64,000 nucleotides of DNA from Paulinella micropora (GCA_009731375.1 BJOX01000121.1:844914-908913); one strand, 5' to 3'; shown: positions 38,446 through 51,249, counted from the first letter of the stretch. The notes: a model not told the origin generated them from the sequence alone. Made by a program: numbers and translations.

Positions 38446-38954
38446 AACGCTCTTTTTGTGTCCAAATCTAAACACGCTGCTTGTTTTGTGGCAGGCAGTG
38501 GGAAGGGAGGGGGGGGAGGAGGAAGAAATATGGCTGTGTGTGGGAGGGGCAGTGCTAGTGACGGCCCCGCCCCCCATATTCTTCCTTCCTTTTCATTCAA
38601 AAGGTTTAATTCAATTAATCACGGTCTAGAGCGCTGATTTGATAAAAACACACATAAAAGCACACGATTTCGCTGAGGACACTGGCTCCTCACCCCCCCC
38701 CCCTCCCCTTCCATCAATGATTCTTATTAGCGATACGGCCGAAGGAATGCAACAACAAGCGGGTTTTAGGTAGGATTGCTTTTTGTTTGGCCATATTAAT
38801 ATTACTATCGCTACAGGTAGTGCCTTTCCGGTATGTGCCCTGAACGATGCGGTTGTTGTGCCGTCGGCCGCTCGTACTCAAATGTTTGATCTCCCTGGGT
38901 CACTGTGCATGATTCCAACTTGCCATAAGCGAGAAAGAATTTGATATCCTGAGG
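38446..38954. other. Spacer without recognisable genes
   Basis: GC/G-rich tracts at 38,505-38,575 and a poly-C run near 38,693. I see no gene or repeat family. Confidence 0.35.
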
Positions 38955-39272
38955 TTAGACTTTGTCACAGCCTGTGAGAATCAGGCTTTCCAGCTTTTTG
39001 GCTTTGATTAAATGGCGCACTCCTTCTTTGGTGATTGCCTTGCAGTTAGTGAGATTAAGAGCCTTCAGATTACGCACTGCCATGTTAGACAGGTATTCGA
39101 CACCCTCGTCGGTGAGACTTTGGCATTCGCTGAGATTGAAATCTACGATTGTCTCTATTTTTGCAACACAAATAATAGCTCCGTGTCCTTGAGAGTGCTT
39201 TTGCCTTGAAAAGACTTCGCGTCATCTGACAAGATTCCGAATCCGCTCACGTCTACCTTAGCTTCTTGTGCG
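38955..39272 (-). pseudogene. Cysteine-containing LRR (AMN1/F-box-LRR type) fragment, frameshifted
   Basis: On the minus strand the frame ending at TAA 38,955-38,957 reads LSECQSLTDEGVEYLSNMAV, LKALNLTNCKAITKEGVRHL and KLESLILTGCDKV: three LRR_CC repeats of the kind found in F-box/LRR and AMN1-like proteins. One base upstream in another frame, VDVSGFGILSDDAKSFQGKS appears to continue the protein, so a one-base frameshift lies in an A5 run near 39,163. No start is identifiable. Confidence 0.55.
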
Positions 39273-39630
39273 CCCCTTTTTTGTAACAGAAGAAGAAGCT
39301 TCCGCCCTGCATGCACAGCCATGCACAAATCACACAGCTCTCATTCACCGACAGCGACATTTTTTTGCAGTGATTACGAGAAAGGCGGGGGGAGATGGAA
39401 CGGGTACAAAGAAGAATATATATTGCTACCTGGTGTTTTTGGACAAAGGTATCTTTTTGTTGCCGCATTTGCTACATTGCGCTTGCTAGGTTTTTGTTGA
39501 CATTCCACTGGACTTTTTCTCTCTCTCTCTCCTTCTTTTACGTTTAACATGGAATTAGCACCGCTTCCACTCGGCACTGAAACTAAGAGAGGGAAGAGGC
39601 AGGGGAGGAGGGAAGAGCACGAATTGTCTT

Positions 39631-39664
<34 letters not shown>

Positions 39665-40480
39665 ACNNNNNNNNNNTAAGAACGGGGAGCGGGAGGAGCC
39701 AGATTAATCTAGTACAACATCCGCGACGCGCGGGGGGATTTTGGGGGGAGGAGGGAGGCAAAAAAGGGCGAATGTCTAATTTTGCGCAAATTGCGGCATT
39801 TGGCGCCAACCTGTCGTAAAAAAAGGCAGACAGCTAAATAATTGTTTGGTGAAGGACATTTCTGCTATTGAAAATTAAAGGGGGGAGGGACGTGTACCCC
39901 CTTGGTCATCTCGTGACAGCCCACCTGCGTACTCAGCGGGTTAGGTTTGGTAAATTACAGAGATTAGCTTTGGTAAAAATGGCCACGACCTCGCTGCGTT
40001 CGGGCTGGGCTTATGCTCGCTTCTATGTTGTCCTTCTTCCGTGCCTGTTTTTGGCAGTAGCTCTGCTCTGGTTATTTTTTGTGTCTTCCTAGCCATATGC
40101 CTATAAGTCACATGCCGAAATAGCGACGGGAAGCACAATCCTGTTCCCTCAGGGTGCCATTTCTCGCTTGTTGAGTCCGGAATAAAACCCACAGTGCTCT
40201 GTCGGTTTATCCTAGACTGTCGAACAGTCTCGAAACTCCATCTGCTTACTGGGTCCTCTGTAATGGAGGTGGGAGCTCGTTCTGCAAGGGGCGCTTATGG
40301 AACGAGCCCTGGCCCTGCCTGGTACTAGGGAGACTTGGTATCGCCTGTATCAGTCCCTTCCGTGCAAACATCACGGCTTAGCTGGGCATCGGGTTAATAC
40401 TTTACCCACAGACTTCCTTAGTTGACGAAATCAGAAGCTCCTTTTTTCTGACATTAGTCGATATCTCATCTCCATCAGTC
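39273..40480. other. Spacer with poly-C gap and a short hydrophobic ORF
   Basis: A poly-C run ends in a ten-N gap at 39,667-39,676. An ORF at 39,979-40,092 could encode a 37-aa peptide with one membrane segment (YVVLLPCLFLAVALLWLFFV), but nothing supports it as a gene. The segment 40,100-40,440 is non-repetitive and leads into the (CTAT)n array; it may be the 3' part of a retroelement. Confidence 0.3.
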
Positions 40481-41314
<834 letters not shown>

Positions 41315-41315
<1 letters not shown>

Positions 41316-41765
41316 CCTGGAGACGGTCTCTGCCTCTGGCAACTCAGCCTGGGGTTCAGATCTAACTATCTCCTACAATGATGATTTTGTGTCCGCCGTT
41401 AATCGCGCGCAGCGCAAGGGCTAAACAGGCAACCAACTCCTGACCATGGCTGATGAAGTCGGGGCGTGATGCAAAGGGTTGATGAAGTCGGGGTTGTAGA
41501 AGGTAACTCACAACGAGCGTGAACTCCTGAAACCTCGACTTGCTCATGGCATCATCTCCTTAGGGCACACGCTCCTGGGGAGTGTTCTAGTGTTGTCCCG
41601 TATAGTTCAAAAGGGCTCGGCTACCTTTCGGCTTGAACTGGGCACAGACACCAACCACAGCGAGACAGTGGTTGGTGTGCAGCTTGGCCGGTGCTGAAAG
41701 TTCTTGTCCGGGGGTAGTATAGGAGGCCATGGCTTTTCAAGCTAAGCCACGCCCATAGATTAAAC
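41315..41765. other. Unique segment between tetranucleotide arrays, with a hairpin
   Basis: Contains an 11-bp stem ACACCAACCAC/GTGGTTGGTGT at 41,648-41,678 and a minus-strand ORF of 61 codons (41,362-41,547) that includes a duplicated CCCCGACTTCATCA. It ends in a (CTAT)n tail, as a LINE or SINE would, but no RT is present. Confidence 0.3.
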
Positions 41766-41802
41766 ATATCTATCTATCTATCTANNNNNNNNNNACCTCC
41801 CT

Positions 41803-41833
<31 letters not shown>

Positions 41834-41933
41834 CCCTTCTCTCTCTCTCACGTGCACACACACAATTTCGACCTACCTACCTACCTACCTACCTATCTAC
41901 CTACTTACCTACTTACCTATCTATCTATTTATC

Positions 41934-41988
<55 letters not shown>

Positions 41989-42086
41989 TTGTCTATCTAT
42001 CTATCTATATGTACATGTCTGTACGTAAGTATGTACGTATGTATGTATGTATGTATCTATCTATCCATCCATCTATCTATCCATCC

Positions 42087-42156
<70 letters not shown>
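41766..42156. repeat. (CTAT)n/(CTAC)n arrays with gap
   Basis: Tetranucleotide arrays with a ten-N gap at 41,785-41,794 next to a poly-C run. Confidence 0.85.
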
Positions 42157-42157
<1 letters not shown>

Positions 42158-44665
42158 ATAAGAACCGCCAAAACGCTTTGAAGACCTTGAAAGCGTTGAA
42201 GACGAAGCTTCGATCACGTGAGCAGCATGTTCAATGGAATGATTCGCAGCGACCGGAATCAAAGAGGCGAGAGCAGCACCTTGCACCCCACGAAGCGATG
42301 GTGACGCTAGACTTTGGCGGGATTTATGACAGTGACGGCAAGCCAGTATCTATCTTTGGTGCGACACTGACTACTCGCCCTAGCATCGATGAGCAAGTAC
42401 TACTTCACCAGTATGTCTGGATAATCTACACAAGCCTGATCACCCCGCTATTGAGACCAACAAGAACTCTAACACAATACGAATGTGTTTGCGCGAGATT
42501 GTAGATCCTGCCAAAGCAGTGCATGATAGTGACGCAGAAACAAGCCTGCTGCAGCAGCTATGCCCACTCGTTACGCATCTTATTTTTCGAGATGACACTG
42601 GAAATGGCTTCCGTGGGCTACCACTTTGTTGGTATTATAGCACGTTGGTACTATAGCAAATTCTTCAGAGACTTCAGACTGACGGTGGAGGTTATTCCAT
42701 ACTGTCCTCGCCATGCTTACGGCCTCACCGATAGCGCGCTTGCACTTCTCAATACCTCCTTTAACAGGCTGAAGCGTGTATCATTCTTGATTGGTCCCCG
42801 CGCTTTTTTTGAAGCATTGCACCAAACGACCAACCCAAACATGGTCAACCCGCGACGGCTACTCAAGCGAACGACCGTTCTGTTTCGGGAGTTCATGCCG
42901 ACGAGTCCCAATACATCCAGGTTCCGCCCAAGATGCCTGACACGATCAAGTTGGGGAATGAGAGGCTTGGTGTGATGAAAATTGGAATATTTCGATTTCA
43001 GCGTGCAAGGAGAGAACGGTCAGATTTCACATCCTGTAGGCATTATGAGGGTGCATCAGTTTGCTAATGTTGCAAAACATCCTGATGAGCAAAATCCCGC
43101 GATGGTGTGGGATATGAGCCCAGGCATGGCAGGAAATAATTGTCAATCCTGCAGCAACAGAGCGGGGCGGCCCATCCCCCTTGCAGTTTACGATTGCAAG
43201 ATTTCCAGCTGCAGTCAGGATCGACAGCTGCCGCAAAATGACTATGCAGGCGCAGGTACTTAATAATTTAAGTTGCTCTATCCCATTTGCAAGCATAATA
43301 TTATGAGATTAATCGTAATATTAAATCATATTATGTTATGTTCCTTGCTAAGAGTTGAACTTGGTTGTTTCTTTGATTTATTTGGATTTGTTTGATTTGA
43401 ATTTCATTTAGTTTTCTTGTTTGATGTGGTGCTTTGTTATGAAAGCTGTGCTAGTGGCACCTAGGCCTCGACGTGGTCGTGGAGGACAGCAGCGTCCAGG
43501 TGACAATGAATGCAGCGCTTTAATATCTATGTTGCATGTATAGTTAGACACTTTACCTTGATTTACTTCTCCCTTCAAGTGCGTTTAGTATTAGTGTTTA
43601 TGTGATACATGCTTTTCTAATTTGGACAGATGGACAACCTCGACGTGGTCGCGGCGGGCAGCAACATGCAGGTAATATGCCACCTGAGGAGCGCTCTAAT
43701 ATATGTCGCATGCGTCATTTTTGTGTCAATGTATAGCATTCAGAGTGTGTGTTATATATTACTCTTCTGTAACAGGTCAACCATCCGGGCCTGGACGTGG
43801 TCGCGGCCGGCAGCGGTGGGCAGGTCGTGGCGTGCAGCGAGGCGGGCAGCGCCCCCGCCGAGTGTCTTCAAGCGAAGAGGAGGAGGACCAGGATGATGAG
43901 GAGGAGGATGAGGAGGAGGGTGAGGAGGAGGAGGAGGAGAAAGGAGAAGTGCAACGCGAAGGAGCTGCTGGTGACAATCGCGACGGCCAGCACCCGCACA
44001 GTCCTGTGCAGCATGCGCAGCAGATGGAAGATGATAAGAAAGAAGAGAAAGGTGTTGGAAATAATAGTCATAACCGAGATCCATGTGTGGCTGCTGCTCA
44101 TGACTAAAATGCAACTGTGCACGCTCTGGATGCGAGTCAGGAGCAGCTACAAGAACTCACTGTACTCGACGAGCAGACTCGGAACGTGGTCGACGAGCAG
44201 CCTCGGAACGTGGTCGACGGCGAGCTTGGTGCAGGTGAGGAGCTTCCTGGTGTAAATACGTTCATCGTGTTTGAGTGTGTAGATTACGACGGTGACAGAA
44301 AGAAGAGAGTGAGGAGTAAATCGAGGAAGAGGAAAGTAAAAAAATTCAGCTTGGGGAAGGTAACTAAGGTGGACGTTGATGGCGATGATCCAAATGTTGC
44401 CAGTGACTCAGTAATCCTTGTTAACGTTTGGGGCCATCCATCAGGTTCAAACCAGTATACGGGGAAGTATCTACCGGCTTGGTTGCATGCTCGAGAAGAA
44501 AAGCAATCCATAAACGATCCAAGCACAGAGGATAAAGAATTCAAAGCTTGGGAGAAAGACGTGTTGGCGTCGCATATCATCTCACTCGATATCAGTGCAT
44601 GCAACCGTCAGGTGAAAGTGAGGTGTCATCCTTACAAATCGCATCGACCGATCAAGAACACATAA
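42157..44665 (+). pseudogene. Decayed multi-exon transposon-like gene with RGG exons
   Basis: Fragments in shifting frames read MVTLDFGGIYDSDGKPVSIF, LIFRDDTGNGFRGLPLCWYY, HAYGLTDSALALLNTSFNRL and later VNVWGHPSGSNQYTGKYLPA. A D...GHAYG...D pattern and the C-terminal YLPAWLHAREEK recall large DNA transposases, but I cannot place the family. Exons at 43,448, 43,630 and 43,777 each encode PRRGRGGQQ-like RGG motifs, followed by an acidic tract and the last ORF (44,117-44,665). Frameshifts and stops show that it is not functional as it stands. Confidence 0.4.
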
Positions 44666-44673
44666 AAAAATAT

Positions 44674-47608
44674 TTAACCCTTAACCCGGCAATCCACATT
44701 TGTGGATTTAAACCACATTTGTGGATCTTGTGGATCGTTCAAGTTTTTAAGCCACAAACGTGGCAATATTAGCAGTACTTTGTTTGTATTAAATAATTCC
44801 GTCATATTTAAGCGAACTATGAAAAAAAACCGGTCATTAATAACGTCAAAGGTCATTTTAATCAAGCATCAATTGGCTGCATCCTGGCTCGCGCTGGAGC
44901 GACGAAGGTGTTGCGTGTGTGCCACGCGAAACAATCACCGGTACGCCAAAAAAAGAAGCGGCCATTAGAGCAGTAAGCACGGGCACGCTTCCTGACCCCG
45001 TTGAGCATGCACACTACGCATTGAACAGCATTTCCGAGCTTTGCTGCTTGTTTGTTTTCACCTGCTACGACTGAGGCAGATAGGAGGTGGCCAGTACACT
45101 TCTGCATTCCCACGACCACACTGTATCTACTACCTCTCATGACCCCAGCCTGCCCCAGCAATTCCTGCATTAGGTGTTTTAGCATGGTTTTACGCTCCGT
45201 TTGTGGGTGGTAGTGCTTGTATATGATTGTGGTATTGGTTACAGCAATATCCAGTAGACCCGCAAACATTTTGAACCAAGGCTTATTGAAGCGCATGGCC
45301 TTCTCCACACCATAGCGCAAGCGCATCTGATCCCCGACATCGACTCCACCCATGTGGGCGGTGTATGCCTTTGCTATTTCAAAGCATGGCACATCGACTT
45401 TTCTCCCCCCACCACCCCGAAGCACCCTTGGCACTGTAGTGCTTGCACCCCCCAAAGTGGTAGATAAGAATAATACCACCTTAGTGTCTTTCCACGCCAC
45501 TGCATGCATGGTTACACCGTGGTTGCTCCACGTTGCCATTCAATTTGCAGACGCTCCCCTCTCACTTTTTTTCGTAATTTCATCAAGAAACCCTGCTGCA
45601 GAGTGCAGCCTATTCCTCATGACGGTGCCAATACATTATATGCCTCTTTTGAAGTCCAAGTCAAAAAAAGTTGCAGACCTGTGTAATAACGATCGCAAAC
45701 TGAGATTCTATTGGTGTTGTCGATGTCAGCCATGTCAAGCAGCTTGTTAACGACATGATGTCATGCCGGGGCCTGTATCGTCATTCACCGTCCCTTCCCC
45801 TTCGTAAGCAATGAGTATGTAAAAGTAACCTGTTGCAGCGCAACACAAAGCAAAGAGTTTGAACCCCCATTTGATTGGTTTCATTGGTAGGTACTGCTTC
45901 AAAAAGCTCCGTCCTTTGAAGGGGATCATGCCCTCGTCCAGGCTGACCCACTGCCCCAACCAAAGCAAATCACGGAAATTTTCATTCAGTAGCAATAGGA
46001 AGGGACGTATTTGGAATAACTTGTCAAAATTCGGCGAGTCCCGAGGCACCTCCTGTCTGGGGTCAACCAGATGAAAATATCGCTTTATGTCCTCGAATCG
46101 CTTAAAGGACATTATGTCGGACAGGTCTGGAAACTGCCAGATGGGGGATGAGGTCCCTTGCCAGTAATCAGTCTCAGCGGGCAGACCCATCACCCCCATG
46201 AACAAAATTATAACTAAAAATGAAAGTATGTCCGCAAGGGTGACCGCTTGCCAAGGCCGCTGACGTTCTACAGTACTGTGCTTACGCTTATATTGTGCAT
46301 ACTTATTGGTACTTACGACTACGGACTGCCAAAACTCAAGCGGAATAAGTAAGTAAAATATATCGAGCATCGACAGGGAAAGGGGGGTTTTNNNNNNNNN
46401 NAAAAGGGGGTTTTCGACCGGAGATTCGGTTTTGGAAGTCCTGGACTGCTAGGTATGGCTCTCGGCACTGCGTTCTCCCCCGTCCATTCCTTGCTGTCTT
46501 TAAACTTACTACGAGGTAAGGATTCCTCCTCCTCACTCTCGACCCCCGTTGCTACTTCCTCTTCTTCCTCACCACTCACTTCGTCTGGGACATCATCTTC
46601 ACTCACCAAACCTGCATCTACGTTGAGCAGGGGCTCGTCGTCACCATCACTCCCCTGACCTCCNNNNNNNNNNCACCTGACCTCCTCCTTGTTCCTGTTT
46701 TTGCTCTGACTCGGTAGCTTCTGCGGAAGGGCTAGTGCACAAGAAAAGAAGCACAGCATGCAGCAGTAACAAACACTAGAAACTTTTGTAACATCAAAAA
46801 AGGACCAAGCAAAGATTTCCAACTGTGCTTACTGTCAACTAGTAGTGTAATAAACAAAAAAAACATGGAAGAGCACGGGGGAGGGTACATGTATTCTGGG
46901 TCGTCAGAGTGTTCGCTGGGTAACTCTTCCAATCTACACACGATGCAGATAAACAAACCATGGAGGGAAAAAAAATTGTGTGTAAATCAAACTCGACTCA
47001 CTCGTGAAATCGACGTTTGTGCAGTGACTTTTCTGCCCACTTGCCTTCCCCAGACCCACCCTCGTCTAATTCCTCCTCCATTCCAATTTTGTACTTCAGG
47101 ATTTCAGAGGCAATCATGAGAGATTCCTCCTCGTCCGCATTGTCCCAATCGGACCCAGAACTTGTCTTTCGTGCGGCCATACGGCCTGGCTACAGTTCCA
47201 TATATGGTTTTCGTTTCCACTCCTGATGCCATTTCTGTTGTGCATATTTTTCTCCAAATTCCCTGACGGGAACACTCACACTGGTCTTCAGAAGGTCAGG
47301 CTGTGCAGAGATAAAGATGGAAAAAAACTTGAAGTGGCAATTTCCTCAAAAAATTGAAGTGGTGAGTCCCGAAAAGCAGAAAAAAACTAGTTGGCACATA
47401 TTTTTCACAACATAATTAAGTCACTTCCCGATAAGATTTTACCTCCATACCTTGACGTATCGATAGATAGAGCAAGTCTTGAAATATTAATATCCAGATT
47501 ATTTCAGTATTATTACGTTGAGAAATGATGATTTTATTCAGTTTGAAAAACACTGTCACATTTGTGGCAATGATTCACAAATGTGGCGCCTGCCGGGTTA
47601 AGTGTTAA
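44674..47608 (-). mobile_element. piggyBac-family DNA transposon with TTAA ends
   Basis: TTAA at 44,674-44,677 is followed by CCCTTAACCCGGCA, and TTAA at 47,605-47,608 is preceded by the inverse of CACTTAACCCGGCA, giving terminal inverted repeats and the TTAA target duplication diagnostic of piggyBac. Subterminal palindromes CCACATTTGTGG occur twice on the left and in variant form on the right. The transposase reads leftward and is frameshifted. Two ten-N gaps lie inside. Confidence 0.85.
44862..47180 (-). pseudogene. piggyBac transposase (DDE_Tnp_1_7), broken frame
   Basis: From ATG 47,180: MAARKTSSGSDWDNADEEES (acidic N-terminus), then an intron-like gap, an acidic stretch with two ten-N gaps, and the catalytic core. 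The core shows LDEGMIPFKGRSFLKQYLPM with the first catalytic Asp, then CDRYYTGLQLFL (second) and MGGVDVGDQMRLRYG (third), followed by a C-terminal Cys-rich part. Between 45,750 and 45,540 the frame changes twice, so a full transposase is not encoded. Frame GTVMRNRL in the broken part matches the family's GTxxxNR motif. Confidence 0.75.
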
Positions 47609-48634
47609 GACGTTGATACAATTGTACTTGAAATGTTATTATCTTTAATAGTAACGGGTGACTGTGTTTTCAAACTTCGCGTGCCCTGACATAAATGAAT
47701 TTTAATTTATTGAAGTCAACATTAATTTTATTTGCTGAAATATTAATATTAATATGATCAACTTAAAATCAAATTTTTTGTTTTGGAATAGTTCTAGCCA
47801 TGAGTTTGACAGTTTAGCCACCAAATGACACAGATTTTAATCAGGCATCGCCTCCAGTGACGTAGAAGGGACTCCGTACCGTGCTCTTCAAACCAAGGAT
47901 AACAGACAGACCGGAACATAGAGTAATGCCATTATATACCGCGTGGGCCTGCATAATTTATTTTTCATCCTGTCGCAAACTGATTCCTGAAAGCAGCTCA
48001 GTTGTATTGCAGGACAAAAACAACAAAGACTGAGGCTCATGGCACTCCATTATTTTTTCATAGAAAAATCAGCCTAAAAAACTTATCGTAGATTTCACGT
48101 GGAAAAAGGGAAGTGGGAGGTGTCCTTCAAAGCAAAAATTAAGAAAAACTTACTCAAAATTTTGTTGAGAAATTTTACGACACGCTTCAAGTTTTGGCGA
48201 CTTTTCAAGTTCCAGCACTTTTAGCGTTTTATTCATAACTGCTCCGTTCAATCGAGAGAATTTGTTTGAAATTTGTTCTGAAAAAGTAATATCATATGGT
48301 ATCAATTGTTACCATATGGTATCACCATGCACATAGACATTGATATCCTGAGATATCCTGAGACTTCTCAAGATTTTCTCACGATATCGAAATGCTGTTG
48401 GTAAATTTTTAAAGACTAACTAAAAAAAAAAATTTCCAAGTGAAAAGAAATTGATAAACAGGACCTTCCTATGTTTATCAAAGGTTTTTGACAGATGTTC
48501 AATGGTGGGAACAGTAATGCCCCTGGCTGCAACATTTGAGTCTGATGCCAATATGAAATTGTGATCAGTATTCAAGTCTTGATGCATCAAGCCACTTATC
48601 ATACAATAAACCAATTTCCACTGTAAAAAAAAAT
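47609..48634. other. AT-rich spacer without genes
   Basis: Contains ATATGGTATCA direct repeats near 48,292 and 48,313. No coding or RNA gene recognised. Confidence 0.45.
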
Positions 48635-50233
48635 CTACCTGTCGAATGAAAATGTCGGATGAATCTCCGCAACCACGATGAAGTCGAGATAAGCAGAAGT
48701 ATGATCTGTGTTTGGCCATTGCTTGCCATTCACGTTCTTCCACATGCACAGACGCCCGGTCACGGCTCCCACCCTGAACTCTGCATTCTTACGCACGATG
48801 AAGTCAAAACGAATCTTTTGGACTGAGCAACCGTTTTGACCCAAGTAAAGAGCGAGCTGATATATGACCTCAAGCAGCACAGAATGGGTCGAAGCAACAG
48901 TGGCATTCGCAACAGTCATGTAAAGGTCACCGTTGAGTTTGCGGAAAGAAAGAAAATCATACGCCTTCTGACACCAGAGCCCTGGTTTTCCCCACAAGAC
49001 TGAACCATCACCAAGCTCCTTGATCTCACTGACCAAAGCATCCACTGACTCGAACGTGATGTACTTGCTGACAGGCGATTCCTCAACTTTGAGCGTGGAA
49101 TCTGTTGAGCGAATTGCAAGGCTGAGTTTGGTCTTGTTCACCTGAGCCTGGCGAAGCTGGTAGTCCACGTCAAACTCGAAAATCCAGCCTTTGAAGGCAG
49201 GGTTCTGGGATTCTTCAGCCTTCTTGTAGCTGTCAAGCAGGAACTTGCGTTGGTCGTCGCACTTACGTGCGAGTTCGGTCATCGCGTGCTTGCTGACGAA
49301 AAAATAGTTCTTTTTGCCACCCAACACCGTGACGCTGCGAAGGTGGTTGACAGCAACCAAGGCCGCATCACCGGCGCCTTCTGTCCAAAATGTCTTGAAG
49401 TCTGCGATTTTCTCATAATGACTTTTGAAGTCTTTCTGCCATTTGAAGTATGAGAACTCGAACATCCACCGAGCAGACCCACCAGCAAACTCGTACTTGG
49501 AGAGGAGGAGCTGTTTCTTGTCATCACCAGTAAAGTTGGGGCACTGAAGGTTGGTCTTGATGCTATCAAAGAAGTACACCTGTTGGCAAGCTTGTTCATA
49601 CTGCTCAAACGTCCACGAACCAACTGTGAACTCTTCCACCTGAGCCTGTTCGTTCTGTTCCAAAGGGACAACAATCGAAACAGAGGTAACCAGTACATAG
49701 GAGCGCTTGCCCTCACCAGCTACTCGCCATGCCGAACAAGCCCTGCGGATGTTAACACTCTCAGCCATCGTCACTCCGTCAACAACGAGAAAATCACCTT
49801 CGCTGGTTGTGATTTCTGATATCTTCGTGGCGGCGTCCACGGTGATAGTGTCTTGCGTGCCGTTAATAATAACCTTGACAGCACATGTTTTCGAGAAGTG
49901 GAACCAGACCACCGTCGTCTTCTGCTTCTTGGCCTTCCACAATGTCCATGCCCACGCCTCCGTCGACTTGCCTGTTCCAGGGGGCCCGTCCACACAGAGG
50001 TTACAATTCTTGATTGTGGCTGTCTCCAAGGCGTTCCACAGGTCCACCGTCTCTTGCCGCACAAAGAGAAGACGGTCAGAGTCATGCGAAGAAAGTCCAG
50101 CGAGTTTCATGTGGCGTACTTTGACATAGTCACCCTTTCTAACGAGTGCTTGTTGATCGAGGTCACACGAGGAAGGCTTAACCCGTTTACGGGGTGGGCC
50201 TGCGAACATGAAAGATACATAAACTGGATCCAA
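48635..50233 (-). CDS. RHS/Crinkler-like P-loop NTPase
   Basis: The 532-aa frame has a Walker A at 83-91 (GPPGTGKST) preceded by NLCVDG and followed by EAWAWTLWKAKKQKTTVVWF, and a Walker B FLVVDG at 148-153. This pairing, with VWFHFSK after the P-loop, resembles the NTPase core of retrotransposon-hot-spot (RHS) proteins and of Crinkler-like proteins in protists and oomycetes. The C-terminal part (IRFDFIVRKNAEFRVGAVTG...AYLDFIVVAEIHP) could be the nuclease-like domain often found there; catalytic residues are not certain. Single exon, uninterrupted. Alternatives are other STAND-type ATPases. Function inferred by family only. Confidence 0.55.
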   Translation of the reverse strand: MDPVYVSFMFAGPPRKRVKPSSCDLDQQALVRKGDYVKVRHMKLAGLSSHDSDRLLFVRQETVDLWNALETATIKNCNLCVDGPPGTGKSTEAWAWTLWKAKKQKTTVVWFHFSKTCAVKVIINGTQDTITVDAATKISEITTSEGDFLVVDGVTMAESVNIRRACSAWRVAGEGKRSYVLVTSVSIVVPLEQNEQAQVEEFTVGSWTFEQYEQACQQVYFFDSIKTNLQCPNFTGDDKKQLLLSKYEFAGGSARWMFEFSYFKWQKDFKSHYEKIADFKTFWTEGAGDAALVAVNHLRSVTVLGGKKNYFFVSKHAMTELARKCDDQRKFLLDSYKKAEESQNPAFKGWIFEFDVDYQLRQAQVNKTKLSLAIRSTDSTLKVEESPVSKYITFESVDALVSEIKELGDGSVLWGKPGLWCQKAYDFLSFRKLNGDLYMTVANATVASTHSVLLEVIYQLALYLGQNGCSVQKIRFDFIVRKNAEFRVGAVTGRLCMWKNVNGKQWPNTDHTSAYLDFIVVAEIHPTFSFDR

Positions 50234-50865
50234 ACCTCGTCACGCGTGTGTGTGTGTGTTTGTGTCTGTTTGTGTTTGTTTGTTTGTGTGTGTGTGTGTG
50301 TGTGTTTCTGTGTTTCTGTGTGTGTGAGTGTGTGTCTGTGTGTCTGTGTGAGTGTGTTTGTGTGTTGTGTGTGTGTGTGTGTCTTCCTTCTCATTCTTCT
50401 TCTTCTTCTTCCTCTTCTTCTTCTTCGTCTTCTTCTTCTTCGTCTTCTTCTTCTTCGTCGTCTTCTCTTCTTCTTCTTCTCTTCTTCCTCTTCTTCTCTT
50501 CTTCTTCTTCTTCTCTTTCTCTTTTCCTTCTCTTCCTCCTCCTCCTCCTTCTTCTTCTTCTTCTTCTCTTTCTCTTTTCCTTCTCCTCCTCCTCCTCCTC
50601 CTTCTTCTTCTTCGTCTTCTTCTTCTTCTTCTTCTTCCTCGTCGTCTTCGTCTTCTTCGTCTTTCGTCTTTCGTCTCTTCTTCTTCTTCTTCTTCTTCTT
50701 CTTCTTCTTCTTCTTCTTCTGCTGCTGCTGCTTCGTCTTCTTCTTCTTCTTCTTCTTCGTTCCTGTTCTTGTTCTTCTTCTTTCTTCTTTCAGCTTTCAA
50801 GCTCGGTGCTCACTATAGTCACTAGACAGAGATTTTAAAATAGAACAGGAAATCAAACGAGGATT
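50234..50865. repeat. (TG)n and (TTC)n low-complexity block
   Basis: TG/TTTG repeats (50,245-50,385) are followed by TTC/TCC/TCG repeats (50,386-50,790). The purine-rich strand can form triplex DNA. Open frames here are microsatellite translations. Confidence 0.85.
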
Positions 50866-51249
50866 CTACACACATACACACGGGGAGGGGCGGAAAGAAA
50901 CTGTTAACGCATCACGAGCCAAGACACACAAAGAGAACATAGGCATGAGAAAGTAGCATAGACCCGCTTTTAGGGTCAGCAGGTTAACAACAACCCTTGT
51001 CAGAGCAGACACCATTTCTTGAGCGGAGGTCACTCCAGCTTGAGCGGAGGTCACTCCAGCTTGAGCGGAGCAAACCCCAGCGCGAGCAATCTCTTCATCT
51101 TTTGGAACGGCTTTTTCCAGCTTGGCCTCAGCCTTCTCCAGCTTGGCCTCGGCCTCCTTGAGCTTGGCCTCGGCCTCCTTGAGCTCTGCTTTCGCCTTAT
51201 CAAGGCTAGCCTGCATTTCCTGATCAAGGAGGAGCGCGAGGATCAGCAA
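50866..51249 (-). CDS. Coiled-coil ORF, possible N-terminal exon of the RHS/Crinkler-like gene
   Basis: The 127-aa frame starts MLILALLLDQEMQASLDKAK and has a heptad-rich AKLKEAEAKLEKAEAKLEKA helix followed by AGVTSAQ repeats (three copies) and a hydrophobic segment (VVNLLTLKAGLCYFLMPMFS). Alanine/lysine/glutamate coiled coils of this type often precede the NTPase of Crinkler-like proteins. It lies upstream on the same strand, with the microsatellite between as a possible intron. Confidence 0.4.
   Translation of the reverse strand: MLILALLLDQEMQASLDKAKAELKEAEAKLKEAEAKLEKAEAKLEKAVPKDEEIARAGVCSAQAGVTSAQAGVTSAQEMVSALTRVVVNLLTLKAGLCYFLMPMFSLCVLARDALTVSFRPSPCVCV

Noticed and set aside
41648-41678. 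Strong hairpin as a tRNA or other structured RNA
   Set aside because: A single stem with a 9-nt loop and no cloverleaf or box elements; nothing ties it to an RNA family.
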